Of a DNA stretch of 64,000 bases, positions 22,195 to 32,829 are shown one piece after another. Origin of the DNA: Meghimatium bilineatum (Eukaryota > Mollusca > Gastropoda > Stylommatophora > Philomycidae); contig CM067306.1 in assembly GCA_034231615.1 (NCBI GenBank), positions 36,686,071 through 36,750,070 of the forward strand, given 5' to 3'. The translations under genes were made by a program, and so were the position numbers. The first letter of the stretch is position 1, and each line of letters opens with the position of its first letter. The notes beneath the pieces were generated by a model. The model ran no database searches. It was not told where the DNA came from and saw only the letters and a program-made list of their open reading frames with translations.

Positions 22195-22860
22195 TTTTAC
22201 CTCAGTGGTGCACTCTTCTAGACTGTAACCTGTCCATATCATGATTTTTCTCTCCTTTCTGCATCTCTTGTTCTCCTGCCCTCGACTTTACCTCAAGTAA
22301 GGTCTTCAACATGTTCTCATGTCTTTTAAGATGTCCAAAATACTTTATTTGTTTGATTTTTATTTTCTTCAATAATTTTTTCTTCATACAACGTGTTATT
22401 AGAACTTCTTTGTTCGTTTTTGTCTTCAATTCTGCCTCCTAGTTGTTTGTTCATTGTCCAATTTCTGAGCCATAGGAATACATCAATATAGAATAAATGT
22501 ATCATTTTATAATTCCAATATTTTAGTATGTCTGTAATTTGTTTAGATGTTAATATTTTTATTATGTCATTGAAAGTAATTTTAGCCATTTCTATTCTCC
22601 TTTTAACTTCTTTTTCACATCTACCATTTGTGATTATGTGTCCAATATATTGGAAATGATCCACATGTTACAGTATCTCTACATGTATGTTCATGTCTAG
22701 CACATGTTCTTCTGATTCCATGGTTTTATATTTTTTTCCCTACATCTAGTCCATATTCTGTACTTGATCTATTAGTCTGTAGTTCCTTTTCACTTTCTGC
22801 TAAAAGGATAGTGTCATCTGCATATCGAAGACAATCTCTAGTGATTAGTGAATTTCTAAG
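22195..22860 (-). pseudogene. RTE-type LINE fragment, RT C-terminal region
   Basis: The minus strand reads FQYIGHIITNGRCEKEVKRR and IEMAKITF, then, in a second frame, KKLLKKIKIKQIKYFGHLKR. This is the 'F-x-YLGxxITxxGxCxxEIxxRIxxAK' block followed by 'xKIxxRxLxYFGHxxR' of RTE-type ORF2, the same subgroup as 15.4 kb. Frameshifts separate the two parts. Confidence 0.65.
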
Positions 22861-23077
22861 CTGATGGCGTTACACTCCAGACAACCCAATAAGAGTTCTT
22901 TTCCTTTATTTAGATGGCAAAAGGGTATGTATGATGATACTATCCATAACTCGGAAATTATCTTAGTCCACTCCTTATTGTCATCATCCGCTATCCCCTC
23001 AAGCTATTGCAAACTCAATCTCTTACTAAAAGTCTTGTCTGTCACTGTGTTCTCATCCAAAAGACGCACACAAAATG

Positions 23078-23265
23078 AAATCAAAATGCACCAAATGTCG
23101 ATTGTCATATGCCGATTGTCATATGTCCTGATATCTTTGCCCATGAAGTCAACCTATCAGCTGTTTCAATACACTGAAATCAAAATGCACCATATGTCAA
23201 TTGTCATATGTCCTGATATCTTTGCCCATGAAGCCAACCTATCAGCTGTTTCAATACACTGAAAT
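23078..23265. repeat. Two-copy tandem duplication of about 90-100 bp
   Basis: The segment running from TGAAATCAAAATGCACC through CAGCTGTTTCAATACAC occurs twice in tandem. The first copy carries an extra internal repeat of about 13 bp (CGATTGTCATATG). An open frame across it is a by-product. Confidence 0.8.
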
Positions 23266-23640
23266 CCAGCATGATCAAGGCAACATATCAAGGAAGGCGT
23301 AGAATCCCAATGTACTCCATTCACGCATGGAGCAGTCATCCATTCTTAAAGTCGTGTGGTTCATAGAGTGATCATCGACATAATAACGACCTTGACAATA
23401 GCCACAGCCTAATCTTGACCCCTAGTTACTAGTTATTTCCTCTCCTTCCGCTTTCACTGAAATAACCAACACGAATGTACGTCGTGTGATTTCTGAAGAG
23501 TAGTAGGGTTATGAAATAGGCCCCTACGTTGTGCAGCCTTTTAAATTTGTGCCAAGTAGTATTCATTTTCGGTATATTAATTGTTTAGTTTCTAGATCAG
23601 CTAGTAAGGCATAAGTGGTTGACAATGATTATGAACTCAC

Positions 23641-23762
23641 CCTGGCCAGACTCTCACTAGCATCACTGTAGTTCCAGCATGTGTTGTAAGTGTAATATGT
23701 TGGGAACCAAATGTCATCATTCTTGAAGATTCCCAAACTGTTCATCTGTTTCAGCATGGTTA
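23641..23762 (-). CDS. Armadillo-repeat protein gene, exon with the GIFKNDDIWFP block
   Basis: A 122-bp minus-strand exon with acceptor AACAG at 23767-23763 and donor GTGAGT starting at 23640. It enters with two bases of a split codon and leaves in phase 0. The translation reads MLKQMNSLGIFKNDDIWFP, then TYYTYNTCWNYSDASESLAR. This block, with its tryptophans and 'NTCWNYSDAS', is a distinctive N-terminal element of the invertebrate armadillo(-TIR) family as I remember it. The upstream exon at 29952-30171 ends with a single G, which completes a valine codon here, so the junction is in frame. The next family segment ('SSLGILHNC'-like repeat) should follow but was not found before 11565. Confidence 0.75.
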
Positions 23763-23869
23763 CTGTTATCTCTAGTGATGACAAGATCAACAAATAGCAC
23801 GTCTAATACACAGTTTACTGAACAGAAATATTTGTAAGAACTCAAAATGGCTTAAAGGGGGTAAAGGAT

Positions 23870-24050
23870 TGACTTCATTTTACCCGGGTTACCCATATGA
23901 ACTCTGTTCTTTTTAACGAAGCGGCATGCCGCCTGCTGAGAGTGCTGTTCACTGCTTATAGGTTCAAGCGATAATTTTCACGGATCTCCGTGAAAAATCC
24001 ACTTTATAAGCAAGATACTGTCAGTGGGATTCGAACTCGCGATCTCTTGG
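23870..24050 (-). mobile_element. tRNA-derived SINE, 5'-truncated
   Basis: The minus strand carries GCGAGTTCGAATCCCAC at 24040-24024, a near-perfect RNA polymerase III B box, followed by about 150 bp of unrelated body with a GATTTTTCACGGAGATCCGT foldback. The A-box half of the tRNA head is missing or too diverged to recognise. No TSD is identified. Confidence 0.5.
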
Positions 24051-24057
24051 CTTAAAC

Positions 24058-24330
24058 TTAAAATTTGTCAATGGTGATTTGTAGATCAGCCTCAGAGTTG
24101 GCATTTAGGACACAGTCATCAGCAAATAGGTGATCACTGATGATGTTTGATTTGACTTTGGTTTGTGCTCGAAGCTACCGAAATGAACAATTTCCCATCA
24201 ATGCGATATCTGTTGTCTACTCCCAAGTCCAGATCTCTGAAAGCATCATCCAACATAGCAGAGAACATGATGCTAAACAGGATAAGTGCTAATACACATC
24301 CCTATTTAACTCCGTTTGAGAAAGCAAAAT
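24058..24330 (-). pseudogene. LINE reverse transcriptase palm fragment
   Basis: The minus strand reads SNGVKGCVLALILFSIMFSA with an internal stop, then AMLDDAFRDLDLGVDNRYR and DGKLF. This corresponds to the 'xxNGVKQGCVLAPxLFxxxFSAML' motif immediately before the catalytic YADD box. It is degraded. Confidence 0.6.
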
Positions 24331-24439
24331 TTGCAAAGTCTCTATAATTCTAAACTGTAGAATTCCATCATACAATTCCTGCACCACTGTATCGCAAATT
24401 TATTTGCTCAAATATGTCCAGTTTGTATCCACACCCCGC

Positions 24440-24605
24440 CGAAGATGGATGTGTCGGGCCACTGGAGAAAATAAAAATTGCGACACAGCGCATTTGCATT
24501 CTCTGGACTACATCCTGCTGGAAATCTAGTAGGACCATTGTTCTGCTACAATAGATATCCAGCGGGAGTTTAAGGATGAGCGCTGAAGAAGAAGTATGCA
24601 CACCA
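24440..24605 (+). repeat. Second copy of the 10.44-kb dispersed repeat
   Basis: It shares the ATTGC(A/G)ACACAGCGCATTT start, the CTGCTGGAAATC block and the ATCCAGCGGGAG...GGATGA block with 10448-10586, and ends in a GAAGAAGAAG run. A LINE- or SINE-derived tail is likely; the family is unknown. Confidence 0.6.
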
Positions 24606-25405
24606 TGCTCATCTAGTAGTGCAGATTGTATATATTCGTCTAGAGCAGTGTTTCTCAACGTGGGCAATTTGAACACCTTGTAATTAAGGCTTCATTTATT
24701 GAATAATTCAATTTTTCAATATAAAAAATATGTGCACGTTAGATGGGGGGGTGTCCATAACAATTTTAGAAAGACGTGGGGCATGGTAAAAAAACGTGGT
24801 TTTTTTGTAGAGAAACACTGGTCTAGAGCATAGATTCCCATAGTGGGTGGTACTGTCGCCCAGTGGGTGATGAAGACTTCTTGGGGTGCTGGTAGGTTCA
24901 GAAACAACTTGAGGGGCGGGCTCTCAGGCGGTCGGTGGCTACATGCAGTAGAAATTACTAATATACCTTTAAAAATTCATGATTTTCATGATTTTGCAAT
25001 TGGATTATCATTTAAAATTTAAATTTTGCATTTTAATTCATTGTATACCAATTTTATGCCATTATGACTCTTGTGGTCCCGGACTCGTGTGGTCTCGGGT
25101 TCAATCAACAGTTGGTACAACATTTTTTCTTTCGAAGGTACAATCAAAAACGTCGCGGTGTCTGCTATTGCAAAGCGGCCTTTATTTCTAATGCCCACAA
25201 AAAAGTCTCACTGCACTCCTTCACAGCAAAACATGCAGTAACGAAAGCAATGTTTTCATCAATGTTTTATTTCAATTATTTAATCATTTGAAAATTAACC
25301 ATATTTGGACAGAAATAGATGTCATTTTCTATGTCAATGAGAAAATATAACATGTATAAATGTGTGTATAAATGTGTGAGAAAACTTCATCTGTTCAAGA
25401 TGAAT
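24606..25405. other. No gene recognised
   Basis: AT-rich intronic sequence without clear exon or element. A B-box-like GGTTCAATC near 25099 could belong to a decayed SINE, but there is no other support. Confidence 0.4.
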
Positions 25406-25409
25406 TTGC

Positions 25410-26255
25410 CAGGGAGAATATAAGGGACATAAAAAATTACAATCTCGATATACTCTGAGTAAATGAATGCAGATGGCTAGACTCGGGTAGGAACTATTTT
25501 CCGAACGATATAACCAACAAACTGTGCACACTTGCAGATCAGTGTGACCTCAAGATAACACATAAACATACAAAATTATGGAACTTACCAGTTCAACAAA
25601 CAACATCTCAGTAAACAACCAAATACTGGAAAAAGTCTCCAACTTCAATTACTTGGTCAGCCAAATGTTTGTTGACTGAGACTAAATGAAAGAAAGACAT
25701 ACACTCATAGCAGTTGCAGATAGCACATTCACTAAACTAATATCTGGAAATCCAAATATCTAGGAAGAAAACCAAGCTAACACGATATAAACCCTGTATT
25801 GTCCCAGTATTAACGTATGGAAGTGAAAGCTGGAAATCAACTCAAGCAACAAACCAAAAATTAAACAACTCCGAAAACAAATGTCTCAGGAAACTAAGGA
25901 ACATTAAAAAGGAGCGATTTCGTCATAAATGGTGATTTAAGAAATAAAACACACCAATAATATGTGTCAAATGTCATAAGAAAACGCAGATGAAATACAT
26001 CGATCCCGTTTTAAGACTAGATGAAAACAGAATAAACCAACAAACCCTTCTGTGGACACCTGAGGGTAAAAAAAACAACAACAAGGAAGGCCTAAACAAA
26101 TCTTAAAAAACAACATACTCTGTTCACATACAGAAGGGGAAATAATAGTCTGCAAGACCATACAAGAACTAAAATTGCAGAGAGCAGACCGCAACAAATG
26201 GAGAATCAACTCCTCGCCTGTGGCACGAAAGGAACAAACAAACAAACTATTATAA
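25410..26255 (+). pseudogene. RTE-type LINE fragment
   Basis: Frames on the plus strand give VSNFNYLVSQM, then QGRPKQILKNNI, then LKLQRADRNKWRI. These are the '(E/Q)YLGxxI', 'RGRPxxxxxxxI' and 'LAxDRxxWRxxV' blocks of an RTE-type ORF2, in order and each followed by stops. It ends in a (CAAA)n-like run near 26245. It is badly decayed. Confidence 0.55.
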
Positions 26256-26439
26256 CCACTTTTCAAATTTATCTGTAGTGTCTATCAGAAAAGAAAATTT
26301 ACTTACATACTGCTAACACATGGTGGTTCTCCATGTTGATTTCAATTGTGCTATTTAAAAATCACTAATTTTGGCGTCTGCACAAATCAATGAACTACCC
26401 AAGGAAGCGTATAACAATCCCCAATTTTCAAAAGCACAG

Positions 26440-29395
26440 GCTTAGTATGGCAGAAGACAGTTGAGAATAAGGGTGCAGAACAGCTGGCTCATTATAAGGC
26501 ACAAATTGGTCAGAGGAACTTAGGAAATTACAAAGAAATAATGAAAACAGTCACAGACATGTGCAATAAGCAAGTTATATAAAGCGATAATGCAATTACT
26601 CTTGAAGATATTACAGCCGCACTAAAAAGATCAAGAAACTCAGTGCCAGGACCTGGCGGCATTAGGTACGACGATCTTAGAAGCAGGTCAGACGAGGACC
26701 TTAAGGAGCTGGCAATGTTGTTCAACAAGAGCCTTGCGAATAGCTCAGTAGAAGAAAACTGGCTGTATAGTTATTTAATCCTACTACCCAAGCCTGACAA
26801 GAGTCATTCAAAGATACAGGGTTTCAGGCTCATAACCATGCAGAATACGATCGGCAAGTTGTTAGGAAAGATTGTTGAGTGGAAATTGTCCCTACATCTA
26901 GAGAGTAATAGACTGCCCTCAACATTGGGAGGCTATCATCCAGGTAAGCAGACTCGGCACAACGTTGCCATATTCGCGCGAGAAGTGTTCGAAAGTTTTG
27001 ACGAACGAATGGAGACTGTAATAGACCAGGAAGATGCTTAAAACAGAGTTCCCTTGAACTTCTTGATGACCATAATGATGCAACTCCAAGTAAGTAATTT
27101 TATTGTCAGGTGGATTGTCTCGAGACTTTTTCAGAGACAGGTTGTTCTTAAGTGTGGGAGTTGGTCTTTGGCGCCAATAGTCACAAGGGTCATCTCTGGC
27201 CCCATTATTATTTAATGTGTATACAGTTCAAATTACAAGCTGTCAAATTGCAGGACCAGGGAGAACTATGTCCTATGCTGATGACATCTTGGTGTATAGT
27301 CAGGGTAGAGATAGAGAAACGAGCGCCAGGATATTGCAGAGGGAGCTTGATCGTCTGGGGGGGGGGCATTAATTCTGGAGCTTTTGTTAATCCATCAAAA
27401 GCATCGATAACATGGGTTTTCATAAATAATTACATAGTTTGTTTGTTTTGCGTTCGATCCATTGTAACCAGCACGGATATCCGTGTGATTTCCGCCAGGA
27501 GCATGATTACGTTGTGCCACCGTTATGCGCCTTGTAGGCCTAGCACATCCGATTTCGGCATGTCTTGACAATTCGGGTGGGCTACCCTAGCCTGTGACAG
27601 CCTCCATATCTGTCTCCAGGGACGCGCGTATGTGGTGACTCTTCGCCCAGACGATTTTTGCTCTCGTCTGTCTCGCACGAGGTGTTCCACTGTCTATGAA
27701 CTTGCCTCGTGTAATTGGGCGTATTGTGCCTGTGCCCATCAGGTACTGAACCGTTTCTCATCCGTGAGCCTGGTTCCTTAAGGGGAAGAACTCAACAGAA
27801 GAGTCGGACCCTGTCTCTTTTGCCCTCTTAGCCGAGGTGTTATTCACCGACATCGTGTACCCCTTGTCCAAGTTCGAGTCTCACACCACGCGTTTGAGAG
27901 CAAGGCGTTCTCGAGCTGAGCGACCGTGTCCCAATAGCGCCTGAGCCCATCAGGTACTGAACCCTTTCTCTCTGCAAGTGTATTTCCGGTATAGGAAAAC
28001 CTGACAGTAGAGTTTGGCCAGGGCGAAAGTCGTTGTCACTTTCTTGCCTAAGCCCATCGGGTACGGAACCCTTTCTCTTTGCGAGCATATTTCCGGTTTA
28101 TGAAGGCTCGACATTAGAGTTGGGTTAGGTCTTCTTGCTTTTCCGAACACCAATGATTGGGTCTGGGTCTCTGTCTGTAAGGAGCACAGGTATCTAGAAG
28201 CTCGGCTCGAGCTGACGGAGCTTGTAGTTCCCCTTTCCTAGGTACTTTCACTTTATATTTGCAGTTCGCTCTGCCCTGCCCTTTAATTTTTTCATTGTAC
28301 TCAGTATGAAATCTATTTGTCCCTCGCCATGCATCTACCTTTGCGTGCATTTTACATTGTCCGCCCCTCCAATGTTCGGACTGGACAAAACTAGCTTCAC
28401 AGTATGTCGACAGTGTCACTATATGTGGTGATGCTGGTGGTGTCTGAGATATTGTCTGTCTCTTAAGCAGTCAAATCTCTTTCCATCTGCTATCTCCACA
28501 TTCTCGGACACGAACCCCAAATGATTTGGCCAGAATCAGCTCGAGCTGCTGTATTTCTGTTTCCAGGCTGCACCGCGAGGAGGTACATTTGGAATCTTGG
28601 TTATCTGCTAACCCTGGGTCCGCCTAGAGCGATGCGTTCCCTTTGCACCCCAATTACATAGTAAACACGCCCACGTTATCGGTTACTTTGAAAGGGGATG
28701 TCCTCGAGAGAACCAGCACAATGAAGTACGTGTTGGTTATGTTGGACCGAAGTCTGAGTTTCAATGATCATGTCGACATCATTGTAAAGGCATATAAAGG
28801 TCTTGCGGCGATGAAAGTTATGGCTGCTGCTCAATGTGAGCAGAGGCTGCTATTTCTGCTGTATCAGGGATTGGTGGTGGCGATGGAAGAGACACAATGG
28901 CGATTCTGACAATGATTCAGACTCAAACAGAAAGATTGGATAGAATCCAGAATGAGGCAATGCGAATCATTTTGGGGTACACGAGAGACACATCGGCACG
29001 GGCTATGCAATACTTACTTGATTCCCCAACTGCAGAGAATACAAATGTGCCGAGCTCGGGACTACCTACAAATCACAGCTGATAAAGAGCACCATCTACA
29101 ACCTGAAATTCTCAAAGGCAGTCAACTTAAGAGAGGAAAGTCGTGGATGGGACGCGCAGATGATATTATACAAAGCGTGTCCAGATTGGAGGATTTGCTA
29201 CCTGGTGCGGAATAGAGTCGGGCGCCCTTAGATAGTCCGACAGCCTTCAAAGTAATAATATCACTCAATAGAGAATGCAGGGAATGGTGTCCGACAGTGG
29301 TGGAGTCGGAGAATTATTGCATATTTCTTACAAAAAAGCAGGTAGACTTTTACCGTCATGAGGCAATCATTTATTCCCTTTGGTGAGCCTGCTAG
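26440..29395 (+). pseudogene. LINE D: reverse transcriptase element, interrupted by a later insertion
   Basis: The plus strand from 26590 reads LEDITAALKRSRNSVPGPGG, then LPKPDKSHSKIQGFRLITM and LGGYHPGKQTRHNV. The catalytic palm SYADDILVYSQ lies near 27270. The frame then breaks off at 27438 in the middle of the thumb. It resumes at 28652 (NTPTLSVTLKGDVLE, STMKYVLVMLDRSLSFNDHV, then DRIQNEAMRIILGYTRDTSA), so the 1.2 kb between is an insertion. Other lesions: a stop after QEDA at 27039, a frameshift near 27210 and a frameshift around 28910. It is an old, inactive LINE whose clade I cannot fix, possibly R1/I-like. Confidence 0.75.
27439..28651 (-). mobile_element. (AAAC)n-tailed retroelement, 1.2-kb copy with 11-bp TSD
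   Basis: A 1,213-bp insertion, tail at the left (minus orientation), flanked by the perfect direct repeat AATTACATAGT (27428-27438 and 28652-28662). Removing it restores the LINE D reading frame. Its last 380 bp or so match the 16611-16989 element. Toward the middle, three diverged copies of a module around GGGTTC(C/A)GTACC(C/T)GATGGGC lie near 28054-28105, 27946-27995 and 27736-27785. A 101-codon basic open frame runs 28419-28114 (YNEKIKGQGRANCKYKVKVP); further open stretches continue in other frames. I do not recognise the protein. It may be a 5' (ORF1-like) part of a LINE mobilised in trans. Confidence 0.75.
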
Positions 29396-29439
29396 TTTGC
29401 ATAAAGTGATGTTTTAATAGCAAAGCATACTCACGCACT

Positions 29440-29650
29440 ACGTCTTTCTTTAATGTCTCTTCTGCCCCAAAATCATGTATAACCAGCAGCTCTTTCACAA
29501 AACTGACCAACACCAGCAAGGCGAGTTTCACTCAGATTTTCTATGTCAATATTGGATCTTTCTAGCTCTCATCAAGGCTGTTCATTTCATGCTCTTGGAA
29601 ATTCGAGAATCGTCTTTGAGCAAGTGCATTAGGCGACGCTAGTAAGGTAA
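29440..29650 (-). pseudogene. RTE-type LINE endonuclease fragment
   Basis: The minus strand reads NIDIENLSETRLAGVGQFCE, then RAAGYT and a stop. 'NIDIxALSETRLxxxGxL' is the N-terminal endonuclease motif (catalytic E in SETR) of RTE-type ORF2. Only the N-terminal 70 codons or so are seen and they carry stops. Confidence 0.65.
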
Positions 29651-29951
29651 TTTTTGGTCAACCTGATATACTGAGAGGGATTTGGCAGCGCTGAGCACTT
29701 ATGGGAAAAGAGTGTTGTTACATCGGTTCATAGCTCAGCTGACCATTACCTTTCTTTTCCACAAGTAAAATTAATGACAAGAGTGAATGACACTTATAAC
29801 TCATGACACTAGTAAACAATTAATTGGAGCTGATATAACTTAAACGTAATAGGAACCATTTAAAATATAATCTTACATTTATTTATTATTGATATGTACT
29901 GACATAAAGGAAGATTGCTCTTGTGCATATTGTACTAATAATAGATCTCAC

Positions 29952-30171
29952 CTGCATACCCCAAGTCCGCCAGAAAGTCACCTAGCTCTGTTCTCTCATT
30001 GCTGTAGTCCCAGTAAAGGTCTCCAATAGCCTTTTGATACTTCATGCCGTCTCCATGGTGATACTCCTCCATATTTTTCAGCTCTGTAACAGCAACAGAC
30101 ATCTTCTCCTTCACCTGCCCAATAGAAAGGTTTTTGCTTCGGGAATCTATGTCATTCTTTGATGTTGAATT
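29952..30171 (-). CDS. Armadillo-repeat protein gene, 5'-most recognised exon
   Basis: A 220-bp minus-strand exon with acceptor ATTTCAG ending at 30172 and donor GTGAGA starting at 29951. It enters in phase 0 and leaves one base (G). The translation includes IGQVKEKMSVAVTELKNMEE, KYQKAIGDLYWDYSNERTEL and GDFLADLGYA. The block 'xxLGxFLxDLGYx' precedes the GIFKNDxIWFP block in the family, and the splice to 23762-23641 is in frame, giving LGYA-V-TMLKQM. No plausible upstream exon is seen to 34 kb, so the N-terminus and promoter are unlocated; the first part is charged and helical. Confidence 0.72.
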
Positions 30172-30369
30172 CTGAAATTGAATGACAACATATTCAGTTT
30201 CTTGACACAATAGTCTTCAGGTGTTTTGATACATTGATACATATACAATCTAAGCAAACTCAAACATTAGTGATTGTGATTTCCTTGACTGCAATCTCTC
30301 CGTAAATATCACACCGTATTGCATTGGCTGCTAACTCATTCAATAAACTATCAAATAGCTGGCATTCAA

Positions 30370-30842
30370 AAACACTAAGAAATAACACAAAACTCAAAAT
30401 CTTCAACTGCATAATTCCAAAACTAACATATGGATGCGAAAGTTGGAAAGCAAAATTAGAGCAAAGACTAAAACACCTTTGAAAATAAATGTCTTAGAAG
30501 GCTACTGAACATACGTTGGTCAGACTTCAAATCAAACACAGTTGTCAGACAAGAATCAAAACAAGAATATGTATCCACCTATATTAGAAAGCGTCACTGG
30601 AATTACATCGGACACGCACTACGAATGGATACTGAAAGACTCCCCTGTCAAGCTTTGATGTAGTCACCAAAAGGCAAGAGGTAACGAGGAAGACCAAAAG
30701 AAATTTTACGTAGAACTATTACAAGGGAACGTTTCACCATCGGTAGTAGAAACAATGAAGATCTAAAGCAAATTGCAATGAAACGAGAGACATGGAAATC
30801 TATGACATCCGTCTTTGGCCCTAGAGGAATAACTAACTAAAT
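30370..30842 (+). pseudogene. RTE-type LINE 3' fragment
   Basis: Plus-strand frames give LTYGCESWK, then IGHALRMDTERLPCQAL, RGRPKEILRRTI and LKQIAMKRETWKSM, with stops between. This is the order 'YGCExW', 'GHxLRMxxxRLPxxAL', 'RGRPxxTWRRT', 'LAxDRxxWxxxV' at the C-terminus of an RTE-type ORF2. It is decayed. Confidence 0.65.
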
Positions 30843-30988
30843 CTCTCCAGCTTTCTATCACACCTGAGGTTATTTAGATAGTAGGCACATTATCAGTTGC
30901 AGTCTTTGTGCATTCCTCTAGCCAAGTATTTCTTGTACACGCCTTTGAGGAATAAGGTATTTAAATCCGTATTTTTCATTGACAAACT

Positions 30989-31920
30989 AGAAAGCCATGG
31001 AATGCCAATATACATTCAGACCCATATGAAAGGAATACTAAGCGAGGATGAACAGAACAGTGTGCAGCGAATGACAGTCACCCTCAGTTTCCTGGATGAG
31101 GAATATCCACAAGATATATGGGTCAGAGTGTACACAGATGGGTCAGCACAGAATGCTGTGAGGAATGGAGGTGCAGGTGTATATATAGAATATCCACACA
31201 AGCCTAGAGATACAATCAGAACACCGACAGGAAAATTCTGCAATAATTATGATGCAGAAATCCAGGCAATTAGTGTGGCAGCTAAAAAACTGCTGAACTC
31301 CAACTCTGGCCTACAGCCTGTGGTATTCCTGACAGATGCAAGGTCAGTGCTTCAAGCTCTCCAGTCTGGAAAACTAACAGACTTGAAAAAACTACTTAGC
31401 GAATTGTCTTACCAGTATAGGGTAACCATGCAGTGGATACCCTCTCACTGTGGAATACCAGGAAATGAAAAAGCAGACCAACTGGCTAAGGAAGGTGCTG
31501 CCGAAGACCAACCAGATATACCAATCACCTACCATCAGAAAAAACAGATGATCAAGTCAATAAGAAAGCCACAAACACCAACACAAGATGACTATCACAT
31601 TATGAACAGATCAGAACAAGTTATAATTCTACGTCTCAGAACAGGACACAACCGACTCCGCAGTCACATGTATACAAAGTTCAAGATTGACAACACGGCC
31701 AGGTGTACATGTGGACAGGCAGCACAGAGTTTCAAACATATACTTCAAGAGCGTTCTGAGCATGCAACGCTGAGGCAGACATATTGGCCAGAGGAAACAA
31801 CACTGGAATCAAAGCTCTATGGGACACTGTATGAACTACAGAGGACAGTGAGTTTTATTAAGGAGACAGAATTACAGATATAGACATGTTTCAAGTGAAC
31901 GAAATAAGAAGAAAAAAAAA
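30989..31920 (+). mobile_element. LINE copy C (RNase H-bearing, 5'-truncated) with 11-bp TSD
   Basis: A 0.93-kb plus-strand insertion flanked by the perfect direct repeat ATTGACAAACT (30978-30988 and 31921-31931). The reading frame is open from the left flank to a stop at 31881-31883. It encodes an intact RNase H: VRVYTDGSA, YDAEIQAISVA, LTDARSVLQAL and NEKADQLAKEG, with the catalytic acids in place. Unlike copies A and B it keeps the eight bases that restore the CTCGQAAQ finger, but the last finger cysteine is replaced (HILQERSEH, where A and B have HILQECSEH). The tail is A-rich. Without endonuclease and reverse transcriptase it cannot move by itself. Confidence 0.87.
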
Positions 31921-31931
31921 ATTGACAAACT

Positions 31932-32829
31932 GCATACACAGGGATGATGAAGAAGCCTGCTCAACCTCCTGAGAAAGTAATGTCACAAGAACAAAAAACA
32001 AACCACCTTTAGTTTTCCAGGACACATAATACCCACTTCCTCAGACTGAGCAGCCGTTGTTAATTTGTATAACTATTTCCAGATAAACTGAAATGAAACC
32101 ACAATACACCGGACTATAAAGCCAGTGCACTAACTAGTTCTCAATAGTACAGTATAGTAAGAAACTATTCCACCAACACGTTCCTACAAATACTTATGGC
32201 ATATCATTAGGACTATGATATGTGCCATCACTATGACCACAACGTTAATCGACTGCTATTTGAAATTAATGATTGCTGAATAGTCTGGTTACATCAACTT
32301 CGATCTGTCAAAATTTCATGATGCTGTTACTCCTAATATAACCGATATGGAATCCCATCCATGGTTGTTTTGTTAGTGTTCTTTCTCAAACTCACGCTGA
32401 ATTTCTCTTGAAGCAGAACAATGCTTCTACTAGATATTAATTATTGAGACAAACAGGAATTGAACCATGTCTGTTCTAGTGGTACCAATCGCATTGCAGC
32501 TCGAATAAATGGGTCCTTCCGTACTTGACTAACCTCATTCCATCCCTCCCTCCCCACAAAATGCAATTTTTAAAGACATTCAAACTGTGTGCTCAAGTCA
32601 CTGAAAACACAACATTGCACTGTCTCTGTGCTATTTATGTTTACAAGGAGGCATATTGACTCTTGTAGTACGAATGTGGATGTTCTGTTTTTGTGGTAAT
32701 AATGATACTTCAACGCATGTTCTATGTTATTGTAATAGTCCTTGTTTCGATTGGTCCGTTTCAGTGACTTGAGTACACAGTTTGAATGTCTTGACAACAT
32801 TGCATCCTTTTTAAGGGATGTGGTTCGTC
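31932..32829. other. No gene recognised
   Basis: Unique-looking sequence without coding signatures. The minus-strand open frame at 32800-32570 is low in complexity and matches nothing that I know. Confidence 0.45.

Noticed and set aside
24024-24040. Possible tRNA gene because of a strong B box
   Set aside because: Only the T-arm half is present; no acceptor stem or A box pairs with it, so a SINE remnant is more likely.
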